Positions 1 through 5,345 of a stretch of 7,121 nucleotides of DNA are shown here, piece after piece (position 1 is the first letter of the stretch; every line of letters begins with the position of its first letter). The notes beneath the pieces are model-generated. The model saw only the letters and a list, made by a program, of their open reading frames with translations. It was not told the origin of the DNA and made no database searches. The DNA lies in contig JAEWHB010000148.1 in NCBI GenBank assembly GCA_023388015.1, positions 1 to 7,121 on the forward strand, in the 5' to 3' direction. This DNA is from Bacteroidota bacterium (GTDB taxonomy: Bacteria; Bacteroidota; Bacteroidia; Flavobacteriales; Weeksellaceae). A program made the translations under genes and the position numbers.

Positions 1-27
1 AAAAACTTGTTAAACAAAAACCAATGA
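1..27 (+). CDS. C-terminal end of an upstream gene (possibly a sigma factor), partial
   Basis: Reading frame 1 is open from the window edge and ends at a TGA at 25-27, giving the tail KNLLNKNQ. The stop shares the bases ATGA with the start codon of the next gene at 24-26, a layout typical of translationally coupled genes. Eight residues are too few to identify the protein. A short basic tail would suit an ECF sigma factor, and membrane proteins like the next one often follow sigma factor genes in Bacteroidota, but that identity is inference. The open frame could also be chance in an A-rich leader. Confidence 0.4.
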   Translation, partial: KNLLNKNQ

Positions 28-737
28 ACAAGGAAGATTTATTAAACGGATATTTTGAAAACTCACTTTCCAACGAGGAAATGCAGATTTTTGAAGAATT
101 ATTGAAAAATGACGTGGAATTTAAATCGGAATTTGAGCTTCGAAAGGATTTGAAATCCGCACTTCAACAAAATAAACGCAAAGAATTAAAAGCAAAATTA
201 AGACAACACGAAGCGCAAAAATCCAACGAAAGAAATTTAGTTTTCAATTGGCGCTACGTTGCAGCAGCGGTTTTGATTTTAGGTTTCGGAACTTATTTTT
301 TGGTCAATGATTTCCAAAATACCGAAGATTTGTATTCGGCTTATTATGAAACTTATCCCAATACCGTTTCGCCCATTGTACGAGCAGACCCAGCCGAAGA
401 TTCATTGGAAACCAAAGCTTTTCAAGCTTATGAAAACAAAAACATAGATGAAGCAATTGATTTATTTTCAAATATTTACAAATTAAATCAATCAGAATAC
501 GCCGTTTTTTATCAAGCGATGAGTATTTTGGAATCCGGTAAAAATACTGAAGAAGCCATCAGAATTTTGCAAAATACGGAATGGTCACAGCAGTACGAAG
601 ACAAATCTCTTTGGTATTTGGCGCTTGCTTATTTGAAACAGGACAACAAACCCAAAGCTAAACTGGTTTTGGAAAAACTTAAAAACGAGAGTAATTATCG
701 AAACCAACAAGTCAGCGAATTGCTCGGGAAGCTCTGA
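24..737 (+). CDS. Single-pass membrane protein with anti-sigma-like N-terminus and periplasmic TPR-like domain
   Basis: The 237-residue product has three parts. Residues 1-70 are charged and helical, with the pattern 'LLNGYFENSLSNEE...FEELLKND', which resembles the cytoplasmic N-terminal domain of Bacteroidota anti-sigma factors; no zinc-binding Cys/His set is visible. Residues about 77-95 (RYVAAAVLILGFGTYFLV) are one membrane span, with basic residues before it that predict N-in, C-out topology. Residues about 130-222 hold three helical hairpins of TPR character, for example 'AFQAYENKNIDEAIDLF' and 'LWYLALAYLKQDNKPKAKLVLEKL', expected in the periplasm. The ATG at 24 has no Shine-Dalgarno sequence but overlaps the stop of an upstream frame, which supports this start. 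The 3' end overlaps the convergent CHAT gene by 26 bases. Anti-sigma activity is inferred from layout and resemblance; a scaffold or assembly protein is the alternative. Confidence 0.85.
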   Translation: MNKEDLLNGYFENSLSNEEMQIFEELLKNDVEFKSEFELRKDLKSALQQNKRKELKAKLRQHEAQKSNERNLVFNWRYVAAAVLILGFGTYFLVNDFQNTEDLYSAYYETYPNTVSPIVRADPAEDSLETKAFQAYENKNIDEAIDLFSNIYKLNQSEYAVFYQAMSILESGKNTEEAIRILQNTEWSQQYEDKSLWYLALAYLKQDNKPKAKLVLEKLKNESNYRNQQVSELLGKL

Positions 738-3700
738 ACTTCAAAAAAGTAAAAATCACGCCCGAAATCAAAAGAATTCCGAAAATATACAACCATGTAT
801 AGGATTTTTCTGAAATCGGAGTAATGTCCCCCGAAATCACAAATCCGGCCCAATAATACGGATGTTGAAGTTCCGGCTCGTGAACACTTGCCAAATACTC
901 CAATTTCGCATTGCGCAAAGCTTCATTTTTGTCCTGACCTTTTTGAAGGTTTTCATAAAATTTCACCATCAGTTCCGAAGTTTGTCGGTCCGAAACTTGC
1001 CATAAACTCATCACGGCCGATGAAACTCCGGCATAGGTAAACGCTCTTGCCATACTCATCACTCCATCGCCAGATTCGGTTTTCCCCAATCCTGTGCTGC
1101 AGGCACTCAGAACCACCAAATCTGCATTCAAATTTAAGTTATAAACTTCCGAAGCCGTTAATTCGCCCGAATCCTCAGTTGCCGTGAAATACATTTTACT
1201 CAGCATGGGGTTGGTTTTATCGATTTCAGAATGGGTTGCTAAATGCAAAATTTTGGCGTCGGGCGCATTTTCCAAAAACTTATTTTTCGTAGCGGTATCA
1301 CCTAAAATTTCCTTGCCACCGGTTAATTCGGCTATATTTTGTACTTCTTGTCGGTTGTTGGGTAAAGGATTATGAGCGTATTCAGGTGCAAATCCTATCC
1401 ATTTCCCTGAAGTTCTTTTTCTATTGGCCATTTCCTTTTGAATATGGTAGAGTTGTACGGAACCTGCATAACTTACATCCATCTTTTCCAACAAAATTCC
1501 CTTTTCATCTCGCAAGATTTCAAAGGGAATTTGCGTCAGATTTTTATCGGAAATAACAATCAAATCATCTATTTTTTGATCTAATTCAGGGAGCAAATAG
1601 GCAGCTAATATTTTAGATGGATTTTCGATGGGTTTTCTTTCTAAAAGGTTTTCTACAAGTTGATGAATGGAATTTTGAATGGAGCTTAAGTCATTCAATT
1701 CATCAAATTGAATATGAGATTTTGATATCCAAAGCCTATAAATTTTATCTTTTCCAACAAAATATTCCAAAAATGCCTGATTTTTTTTCAAAGCTTGTTG
1801 CTGATAATAACCAACATTTTCGGCCAATAATAAGTTTTTGGCTTCGTAATAATCCGGATGGTTTTCACGAAGATATTCCTGAATTTTCTCGATTTCATTG
1901 TTCAATTCAATCTGTTTGTCCAACATATTTTGAAGATTGGCATTTGTAGTTGTGGAATCGCTTTGCGCCAGATAAATTGCATCGTTCAATTGAGATAGTT
2001 CACGGTTCAGACGCTTTTCATCTGTGAGAATTTCATTCGATACTCCTTTTTCCGTCTTGATTCCCAAATCCATCATTCCATCAAGCAATACCGTGGATTT
2101 ATTGATTTCCATCAGTCGAAACAAAGTATTCATCACCTTGCTTTCTTTGGAATATTTATGCATTTCCGCTGTGATTTCCATTGAATTTTCAATGTACTTC
2201 GCCACGCTTTGACTATAATACAATTTGGAATTCTGATAATTATAACCGGATTTTCCTTTGATGATGATTTTGATTAATTCTTCAATATTTCCAAATGCTT
2301 TTTCAAGCGATTCTCGGTTTTGAGTCAGTTGATATTCTTTGAACAAAATGGAATTCCGAATCGAAAGTGCATCGGTATCAAGCAAATCGGTGTTATGATG
2401 AAGGGAAAGGATGTCCTCGGCACGATTCAGGTGTTTTTCCGCTTCGTCCAATTTATTTAAACCTAAATAAATCTTTGCCAACCGCAATCCATACATCGCT
2501 TTGATTTTGAAATCGTTTTGCAAATGTTCATTGCTTAAATCCCATGCCAATAAAGCATAATGCAGTGCTTCGGGGTAGTTTTCCGTTTCGGTGTACATAT
2601 CAATCAGACTGTCGTATGCCGAAGAAATCGAATAAATTCTGCCAATTGCACGGGAAGATTCCACTGCAAGCAAATAATATTTTTCCGCCTCTTTAAAGTT
2701 CCCCGCTTCTTTTTCTATGAAAGCCAAATCGATGTAAACCTGCGTGGTGAATTTATCGTCTTTCCCAAAAAAATCAAGACTTTCTTCCAGCACCTGATTC
2801 ATCAGTTTTCGAGCGCCTTCATAATTTTCCTTCTGCACATATACCCGCGACAAAGACATAGAAGGCAAGGATTTCAGGTAAACGGACTCAATTTTTAAAA
2901 CATCATTGGCGAGCGAATACGCTCTCAAACTAAAAAATTCAGCTTTCTGAATGTCCTTTAAAATAAAATAAGTATCGGCCAGAAGCGAATAATAAGTAAT
3001 CAAAGTCGGACTTTCCTCCCCATTGGCTTTTATTTCCCAATCAATGGCTTCTTTCAAATAATATCCCGATTCAGGATAATCAGCAGTTTTTCCTTGAAAA
3101 ATCATACCGATGTTAAAGGCCAACTGAGAACGTCGCTCAAAAATGGATTGGTTTTCGTTTGAGAATTTTTTTAATTCGGCATAAGCTTCTTCCATCATAT
3201 AAAGCGTACTGTCGATTTTATCGGCATTGTAATAAGCGCCACCCACCCATTGCTTCATCGCAATTTGCTTAAAAATCCAGTCTGGTTTTATTAGTGCAAG
3301 AGATTTATTTCCAAAATATATCGCCTCTGCATTTTCTCTTCTCGCGTTATAGTATTTGGCAATTGTTTCATAAACAGCTGCAATGCTAGTGTTTTCAACC
3401 GATTTTGAATTCAAATAAGTTTCTGCTAATTTTTTAAGTTTATCCAATGCATCAGGGGAATTTTGAAATAATTCAATCCGGTATTTAAGATTCAACAACT
3501 GAACATATAAATCGGTTTCCGAGCTTTTCAAATCAGGATAATCCCGAAGAACTTCTTCAACCAATTTTAAATCTTCGGATTGTTTTTCGATGTCTGCCTG
3601 ATAAGCTCCGGGAGATTGTCGCATGGAAATTCTATAAACCACAGACAAAATCTCTTCTTTGGGTTGCAATCTTCCTTTTTCTGAATAAAGTGTAAGAAAA

Positions 3701-3852
3701 ATAGAGTCTGCTTTCCTCCATTCGGAATTATCGCCCTTTACATGTCCGTTCAGATACATTTTCTCTGCTTGTTCAAACAAAGAAGAAGATGGAGTTTGAA
3801 ATCCAAGAAATAAAAAAAGAAAGAGAATGAAAAATGGAAGAGTTCTCGTCAT
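712..3852 (-). CDS. Secreted, membrane-anchored TPR-CHAT (caspase-like) protein
   Basis: From the ATG at 3852 this encodes 1046 residues. An upstream TTG at 3870 would add six residues, but the ATG places a classical signal sequence (MTRTLPFFILFLFLFLGF) at the very N-terminus, so I prefer it. Residue numbers below are from the ATG. About 30-520 is a run of helical TPR units, such as 'AGNFKEAEKYYLLAVESS' and 'LGLNKLDEAEKHLNRAEDIL'. About 610-665 is a charged, coiled-coil-like linker. About 690-1010 is the CHAT domain (caspase HetF associated with TPRs), with the catalytic His in HLATH (874) and Cys in LSACSTG (918), followed by the conserved GDGVMSMARAF, SLWQVSD and YYWAGFVISGD segments. A span near 1020-1038 and a basic tail close the protein. 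The catalytic dyad is intact, so it should be an active cysteine peptidase, probably periplasmic. The substrate is unknown; the convergent membrane TPR protein is a candidate by location only. Confidence 0.93.
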   Translation of the reverse strand: MTRTLPFFILFLFLFLGFQTPSSSLFEQAEKMYLNGHVKGDNSEWRKADSIFLTLYSEKGRLQPKEEILSVVYRISMRQSPGAYQADIEKQSEDLKLVEEVLRDYPDLKSSETDLYVQLLNLKYRIELFQNSPDALDKLKKLAETYLNSKSVENTSIAAVYETIAKYYNARRENAEAIYFGNKSLALIKPDWIFKQIAMKQWVGGAYYNADKIDSTLYMMEEAYAELKKFSNENQSIFERRSQLAFNIGMIFQGKTADYPESGYYLKEAIDWEIKANGEESPTLITYYSLLADTYFILKDIQKAEFFSLRAYSLANDVLKIESVYLKSLPSMSLSRVYVQKENYEGARKLMNQVLEESLDFFGKDDKFTTQVYIDLAFIEKEAGNFKEAEKYYLLAVESSRAIGRIYSISSAYDSLIDMYTETENYPEALHYALLAWDLSNEHLQNDFKIKAMYGLRLAKIYLGLNKLDEAEKHLNRAEDILSLHHNTDLLDTDALSIRNSILFKEYQLTQNRESLEKAFGNIEELIKIIIKGKSGYNYQNSKLYYSQSVAKYIENSMEITAEMHKYSKESKVMNTLFRLMEINKSTVLLDGMMDLGIKTEKGVSNEILTDEKRLNRELSQLNDAIYLAQSDSTTTNANLQNMLDKQIELNNEIEKIQEYLRENHPDYYEAKNLLLAENVGYYQQQALKKNQAFLEYFVGKDKIYRLWISKSHIQFDELNDLSSIQNSIHQLVENLLERKPIENPSKILAAYLLPELDQKIDDLIVISDKNLTQIPFEILRDEKGILLEKMDVSYAGSVQLYHIQKEMANRKRTSGKWIGFAPEYAHNPLPNNRQEVQNIAELTGGKEILGDTATKNKFLENAPDAKILHLATHSEIDKTNPMLSKMYFTATEDSGELTASEVYNLNLNADLVVLSACSTGLGKTESGDGVMSMARAFTYAGVSSAVMSLWQVSDRQTSELMVKFYENLQKGQDKNEALRNAKLEYLASVHEPELQHPYYWAGFVISGDITPISEKSYTWLYIFGILLISGVIFTFLKFRASRAIR

Positions 3853-3867
3853 AGAAAAGGATTTGTC

Positions 3868-3909
3868 CAAATCTAATCAATAAATCTATAATTTAGAAAT
3901 GACTGACAA
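3868..3909 (-). promoter_or_regulatory. Candidate Bacteroidota-type promoter of the CHAT gene
   Basis: On the minus strand, TTG (3907-3909) is followed after 18 bases by TAGATTTA (3881-3888), one mismatch from the -7 consensus TAnnTTTG. A second, perfect -7 box, TAGATTTG (3868-3875), lies 12 bases further on but has no TTG at the usual distance. Either would start transcription a short distance before the ATG at 3852. The perfect box overlaps the alternative TTG start codon at 3868-3870, another reason to prefer the ATG. The site lies in the 67-base gap after the DUF6122 stop, so the CHAT gene can be transcribed independently. Confidence 0.5.
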
Positions 3910-3919
3910 TTATGTCAAT

Positions 3920-4246
3920 TTAACTTTCGAAATTCATCCACCAACAATCCAGTCCGTCAGTAGCCATGTGCATCAGAAGCCCGATGGCAGGAATCCGGGT
4001 TTTGGGAGGAAGCAACATCAACACATAACCACCAATTGCCCATTGGGTATGAAGCGGATGAAATCCAATGCTACAACGGTTAGGATCAAAAAGAGGATCT
4101 GCCAAAAGGTGATCCAAATCCACCAACATCGTCAATAAAAAAATCAGGTAAACCTTTTTCCAATTATTTCGGAAAAATAAAAAGGCAATGATGGCCGGAA
4201 ATCCGAAATGGAGAAAATAATGTGTAAAAGTCTGCAACATATTCAT
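3920..4246 (-). CDS. DUF6122 family small membrane protein
   Basis: The 108-residue product matches my memory of the DUF6122 family, common in Flavobacteriia and of unknown function, and has about the usual length. It is hydrophobic, with likely membrane segments near residues 15-25, 31-49, 68-79 and 86-95. Conserved-looking polar residues sit among them: H9 and H13, the cluster MLVDLDHLLADPLFDPNRC (D43, D45, H46, D50, D54), FHPLH (H63, H66) and HMATDGLD (H93, D97, D100). The DxDH and HxxxD patterns recall the YdjM/DUF457 membrane-bound putative metal-dependent hydrolases, so a metal site is plausible but unproven. The start is ATG 4246, with a second ATG two codons later at 4240. A terminator for the gene upstream runs right up to this start codon, so how the gene is transcribed is unclear. 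Confidence 0.85.
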   Translation of the reverse strand: MNMLQTFTHYFLHFGFPAIIAFLFFRNNWKKVYLIFLLTMLVDLDHLLADPLFDPNRCSIGFHPLHTQWAIGGYVLMLLPPKTRIPAIGLLMHMATDGLDCWWMNFES

Positions 4247-4279
4247 AAAAAAACCTTGTCAGCACTGAACCTGACAAGG
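4247..4279 (-). terminator. Rho-independent terminator of the HugZ-like gene
   Basis: Read on the minus strand, a perfect 9-bp stem CCTTGTCAG/CTGACAAGG (4271-4279 with 4254-4262) closes an 8-base loop and is followed by seven T residues (4253-4247). It lies 28 bases after the stop of the 4308-4844 gene. The T-run ends directly against the ATG of the DUF6122 gene at 4246, so the terminator also forms the leader of that gene, and the 3' arm carries an AAGG that could serve as a weak Shine-Dalgarno sequence. Confidence 0.85.
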
Positions 4280-4307
4280 CAAACAATTATAAAAACCTGA
4301 ATTATTT

Positions 4308-4844
4308 TTATTTCACTTCTTCTGCTTCCGCTACACCATGCGCTCCTTTTACATGCTCATTCACGGTTAGATCGTGATTGACAGAGTACGCACTTCCGAA
4401 TCCGTTTACATAAGAACCACCCATCGGTTGAAGGTCAAATAAAACGAAATCTTTCAGTTCTGCCAACATTTTCACAATGTTTCCATGCTTTTCTTCCAAA
4501 GCATTTACAGCACGGGTATGGAATTCAGTTCCCGTTTCTACCAAAACAGCTTCACATTCCATAGTCAGACGATCGCGTGCATAGATTTGTTTAACCGCAG
4601 ATTCATCCTGAATTACCATTACAGAAACTCTTTTTCGATCTCGTAAATTACGGGTATGTTTGGCCATAAAAGAAACCAAAACCTGAAATCCTCCTTCAAT
4701 TTGCACAAAAGGTGCATAACTGGAAGCAGGAGTTCCGTCTTCGTTTAAAGTCGCTAAAATCAAAGACTTGGATTCCCCAATTAATTCTTCAATTTTGGGC
4801 ACTTTGGGCTTAACTTTCTTTTGCGCAGCAGCTATATCAGTCAT
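4308..4844 (-). CDS. HugZ/HutZ-like heme-utilisation protein, PNPOx-like split barrel
   Basis: The 178-residue product has the pyridoxamine-phosphate-oxidase-like split-barrel pattern of the HugZ/HutZ group, whose members bind heme and are involved in heme breakdown and iron release in the cytoplasm. Visible marks are the opening strand 'SLILATLNEDGTPASSYAPF' (27-46), the segment 'QIYARDRLTMECEA' (86-99), which resembles the QIFARKRLT region of HutZ, and 'DFVLFDLQPMGGSYVNGFGSAY' (132-153), which is close to the family's FGxAF ending. The length matches HutZ (about 176 residues). HutZ uses a C-terminal His as heme ligand; here H157, H164 and H169 are candidates, and D132 may match the HutZ Asp partner. 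No heme receptor or transporter is in view, so a flavin-binding PNPOx relative with another role remains possible. Start ATG 4844 follows a good -7 box. The N-terminus (residues 5-17) is a Lys/Ala-rich extension. Confidence 0.8.
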   Translation of the reverse strand: MTDIAAAQKKVKPKVPKIEELIGESKSLILATLNEDGTPASSYAPFVQIEGGFQVLVSFMAKHTRNLRDRKRVSVMVIQDESAVKQIYARDRLTMECEAVLVETGTEFHTRAVNALEEKHGNIVKMLAELKDFVLFDLQPMGGSYVNGFGSAYSVNHDLTVNEHVKGAHGVAEAEEVK

Positions 4845-4860
4845 AATTTTGAATTTTGAT

Positions 4861-4876
4861 TAATAATAATAATAAT
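4861..4876. repeat. Trinucleotide repeat (TAA)5 in the HugZ-like leader
   Basis: Five full TAA units plus one base lie between the -7 box and the ATG of the HugZ-like gene, so they fall in the 5' untranslated region or at the transcription start. Copy-number changes would alter leader length without touching the coding frame. It may simply be AT-rich leader sequence. Confidence 0.7.
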
Positions 4877-4880
4877 GAGC

Positions 4881-4888
4881 CAAAGGTA
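4881..4888 (-). promoter_or_regulatory. -7 promoter box of the HugZ-like gene
   Basis: TACCTTTG on the minus strand is a perfect match to the Bacteroidota -7 element TAnnTTTG and lies 36 bases before the ATG at 4844. No TTG is found 17-23 bases upstream; instead a palindrome fills that spacer, which would suit a regulated promoter. Confidence 0.6.
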
Positions 4889-4893
4889 TTAAT

Positions 4894-4910
4894 TTTAGAA
4901 TGAATCTAAA
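4894..4910. promoter_or_regulatory. Palindrome in the HugZ-like promoter, possible Fur-family operator
   Basis: TTTAGAATGAATCTAAA is a 17-base palindrome centred on 4902, with seven of eight base pairs matching. Its inner 15 bases have the 7-1-7 form of Fur/PerR boxes and match the PerR-type consensus TTATAATNATTATAA at 11 of 14 fixed positions. It starts 5 bases upstream of the -7 box, where a bound repressor would block RNA polymerase. Iron control would make sense for a heme-utilisation gene, but AT-rich DNA yields such palindromes by chance, so the regulator is a guess. Confidence 0.35.
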
Positions 4911-4942
4911 TACTTAAGGGTATGATATTTATTGGTTGATAG

Positions 4943-4974
4943 GCGAAGTTCGTTTTGCGAAGTTAGAGTTTCGC
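4943..4974. repeat. Short direct repeat GCGAAGTT with small hairpin
   Basis: GCGAAGTT occurs at 4943-4950 and again at 4957-4964, a 14-base period. The second copy can pair its GCGAA (4957-4961) with TTCGC (4970-4974) to form a small 5-bp hairpin. It lies upstream of the HugZ-like promoter, and no function can be assigned. Confidence 0.45.
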
Positions 4975-5016
4975 TTTCCACCGTTTTAAATATTTATCGT
5001 GCCTAAACTTCCCTAC

Positions 5017-5050
5017 CACAAGGAACACTGAGATTTTTCACAAAGAGTAC
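5017..5050. repeat. Degenerate CACAAGG-type direct repeat
   Basis: CACAAGGAACAC (5017-5028) and CACAAAGAGTAC (5039-5050) match at 9 of 12 positions with a 22-base period. The second copy continues into AAGG. They resemble the 'cacaaagnncacaaag' intergenic repeats common in Bacteroidota, in decayed form. Confidence 0.5.
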
Positions 5051-5088
5051 AAGGCTTATTCTAGAAATTTCAAAATTTCATGGTGTGC

Positions 5089-5198
5089 TGTCACATCGAG
5101 CATTTGATATTAAGAGGAGAAGAATTTATTTTTCGGGATTATCGAGATGTCGATTAAACGAGAGCTTCAAAGAGGTCTCGACTCCGCTCGACCTGACA
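5089..5198. repeat. 110-base intergenic element with 13-base terminal inverted repeats
   Basis: The left end TGTCACATCGAGC (5089-5101) and the reverse complement of the right end, TGTCAGGTCGAGC (from 5186-5198), agree at 11 of 13 positions. Inside is a further small inverted repeat ATCGA-GATG-TCGAT (5141-5154), and the right end has its own imperfect hairpin around CTCGACTCCGCTCGA. There is no coding capacity, so if mobile it would depend on a transposase elsewhere (MITE-like). No target-site duplication is visible. It resembles the CTCGA-rich dispersed repeats of flavobacterial genomes; a single copy in the window cannot prove mobility. Confidence 0.55.
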
Positions 5199-5280
5199 AA
5201 GTTTTCGGTTATGACTAAAAGCGGATATTCAAATTACTTTTATCTAAATCAAACAAAATGAATTATTTGAATTGAAGATA

Positions 5281-5318
5281 CAAAAAAAACCTGTCAGGTT
5301 TCGGAAACCTGACAGGTT
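5281..5318 (-). terminator. Strong rho-independent terminator of gcvP
   Basis: The two arms 5304-5318 and 5288-5302 are perfectly complementary over 15 bases around a single central base; in RNA the innermost pairs open to form a small loop. On the minus strand the hairpin continues into a run of T residues (5289-5282). It starts 27 bases after the gcvP stop at 5346. The CCTGACAGG core is shared in near-identical form with the other terminator at 4247-4279. Confidence 0.92.
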
Positions 5319-5345
5319 GAATATATTCTAAGAATAATCGAAAGA

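Larger units (their letters stand above)
4845..5345. other. About 500-base intergenic region with degenerate repeats, no gene seen
   Basis: No convincing coding frame is present between the HugZ-like start and the gcvP stop. From right to left it holds the gcvP terminator (5281-5318), an AT-rich spacer (5199-5280) in which I see nothing, a 110-base inverted-repeat element (5089-5198), a pair of degenerate CACAAGGAACAC-type direct repeats (5017-5028 and 5039-5050), a repeated GCGAAGTT (4943-4950 and 4957-4964), and the promoter region of the HugZ-like gene. Short CACAAAG-type and CTCGA-rich intergenic motifs of this sort are familiar from Flavobacteriia genomes, and these copies look decayed. 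Confidence 0.7.

Noticed and set aside
731..765. Possible bidirectional terminator between the two convergent genes.
   Set aside because: Only a 4-bp stem (GAAG/CTTC) can be drawn, followed by A-rich rather than T-rich sequence on the plus strand.
1184..2898. Several plus-strand open frames of 60-112 codons inside the CHAT gene.
   Set aside because: They lie wholly antisense to a clear coding sequence, show no recognisable domains, and have composition expected from the opposite strand of coding DNA.
3899..4138. Plus-strand open frame of 79 codons.
   Set aside because: It is mostly antisense to the DUF6122 gene, which has a family match and a sensible membrane protein composition; the plus-strand product looks random.
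4861..5198. CRISPR array or tandem-repeat locus in the intergenic region.
   Set aside because: No repeat longer than about 13 bases recurs with regular spacing, and spacers of similar length are absent.
4845..5345. tRNA or other structured RNA gene in the 500-base gap.
   Set aside because: I found no cloverleaf, CCA-ready acceptor stem or known riboswitch core; the visible hairpins are explained by the terminator and the repeat element.
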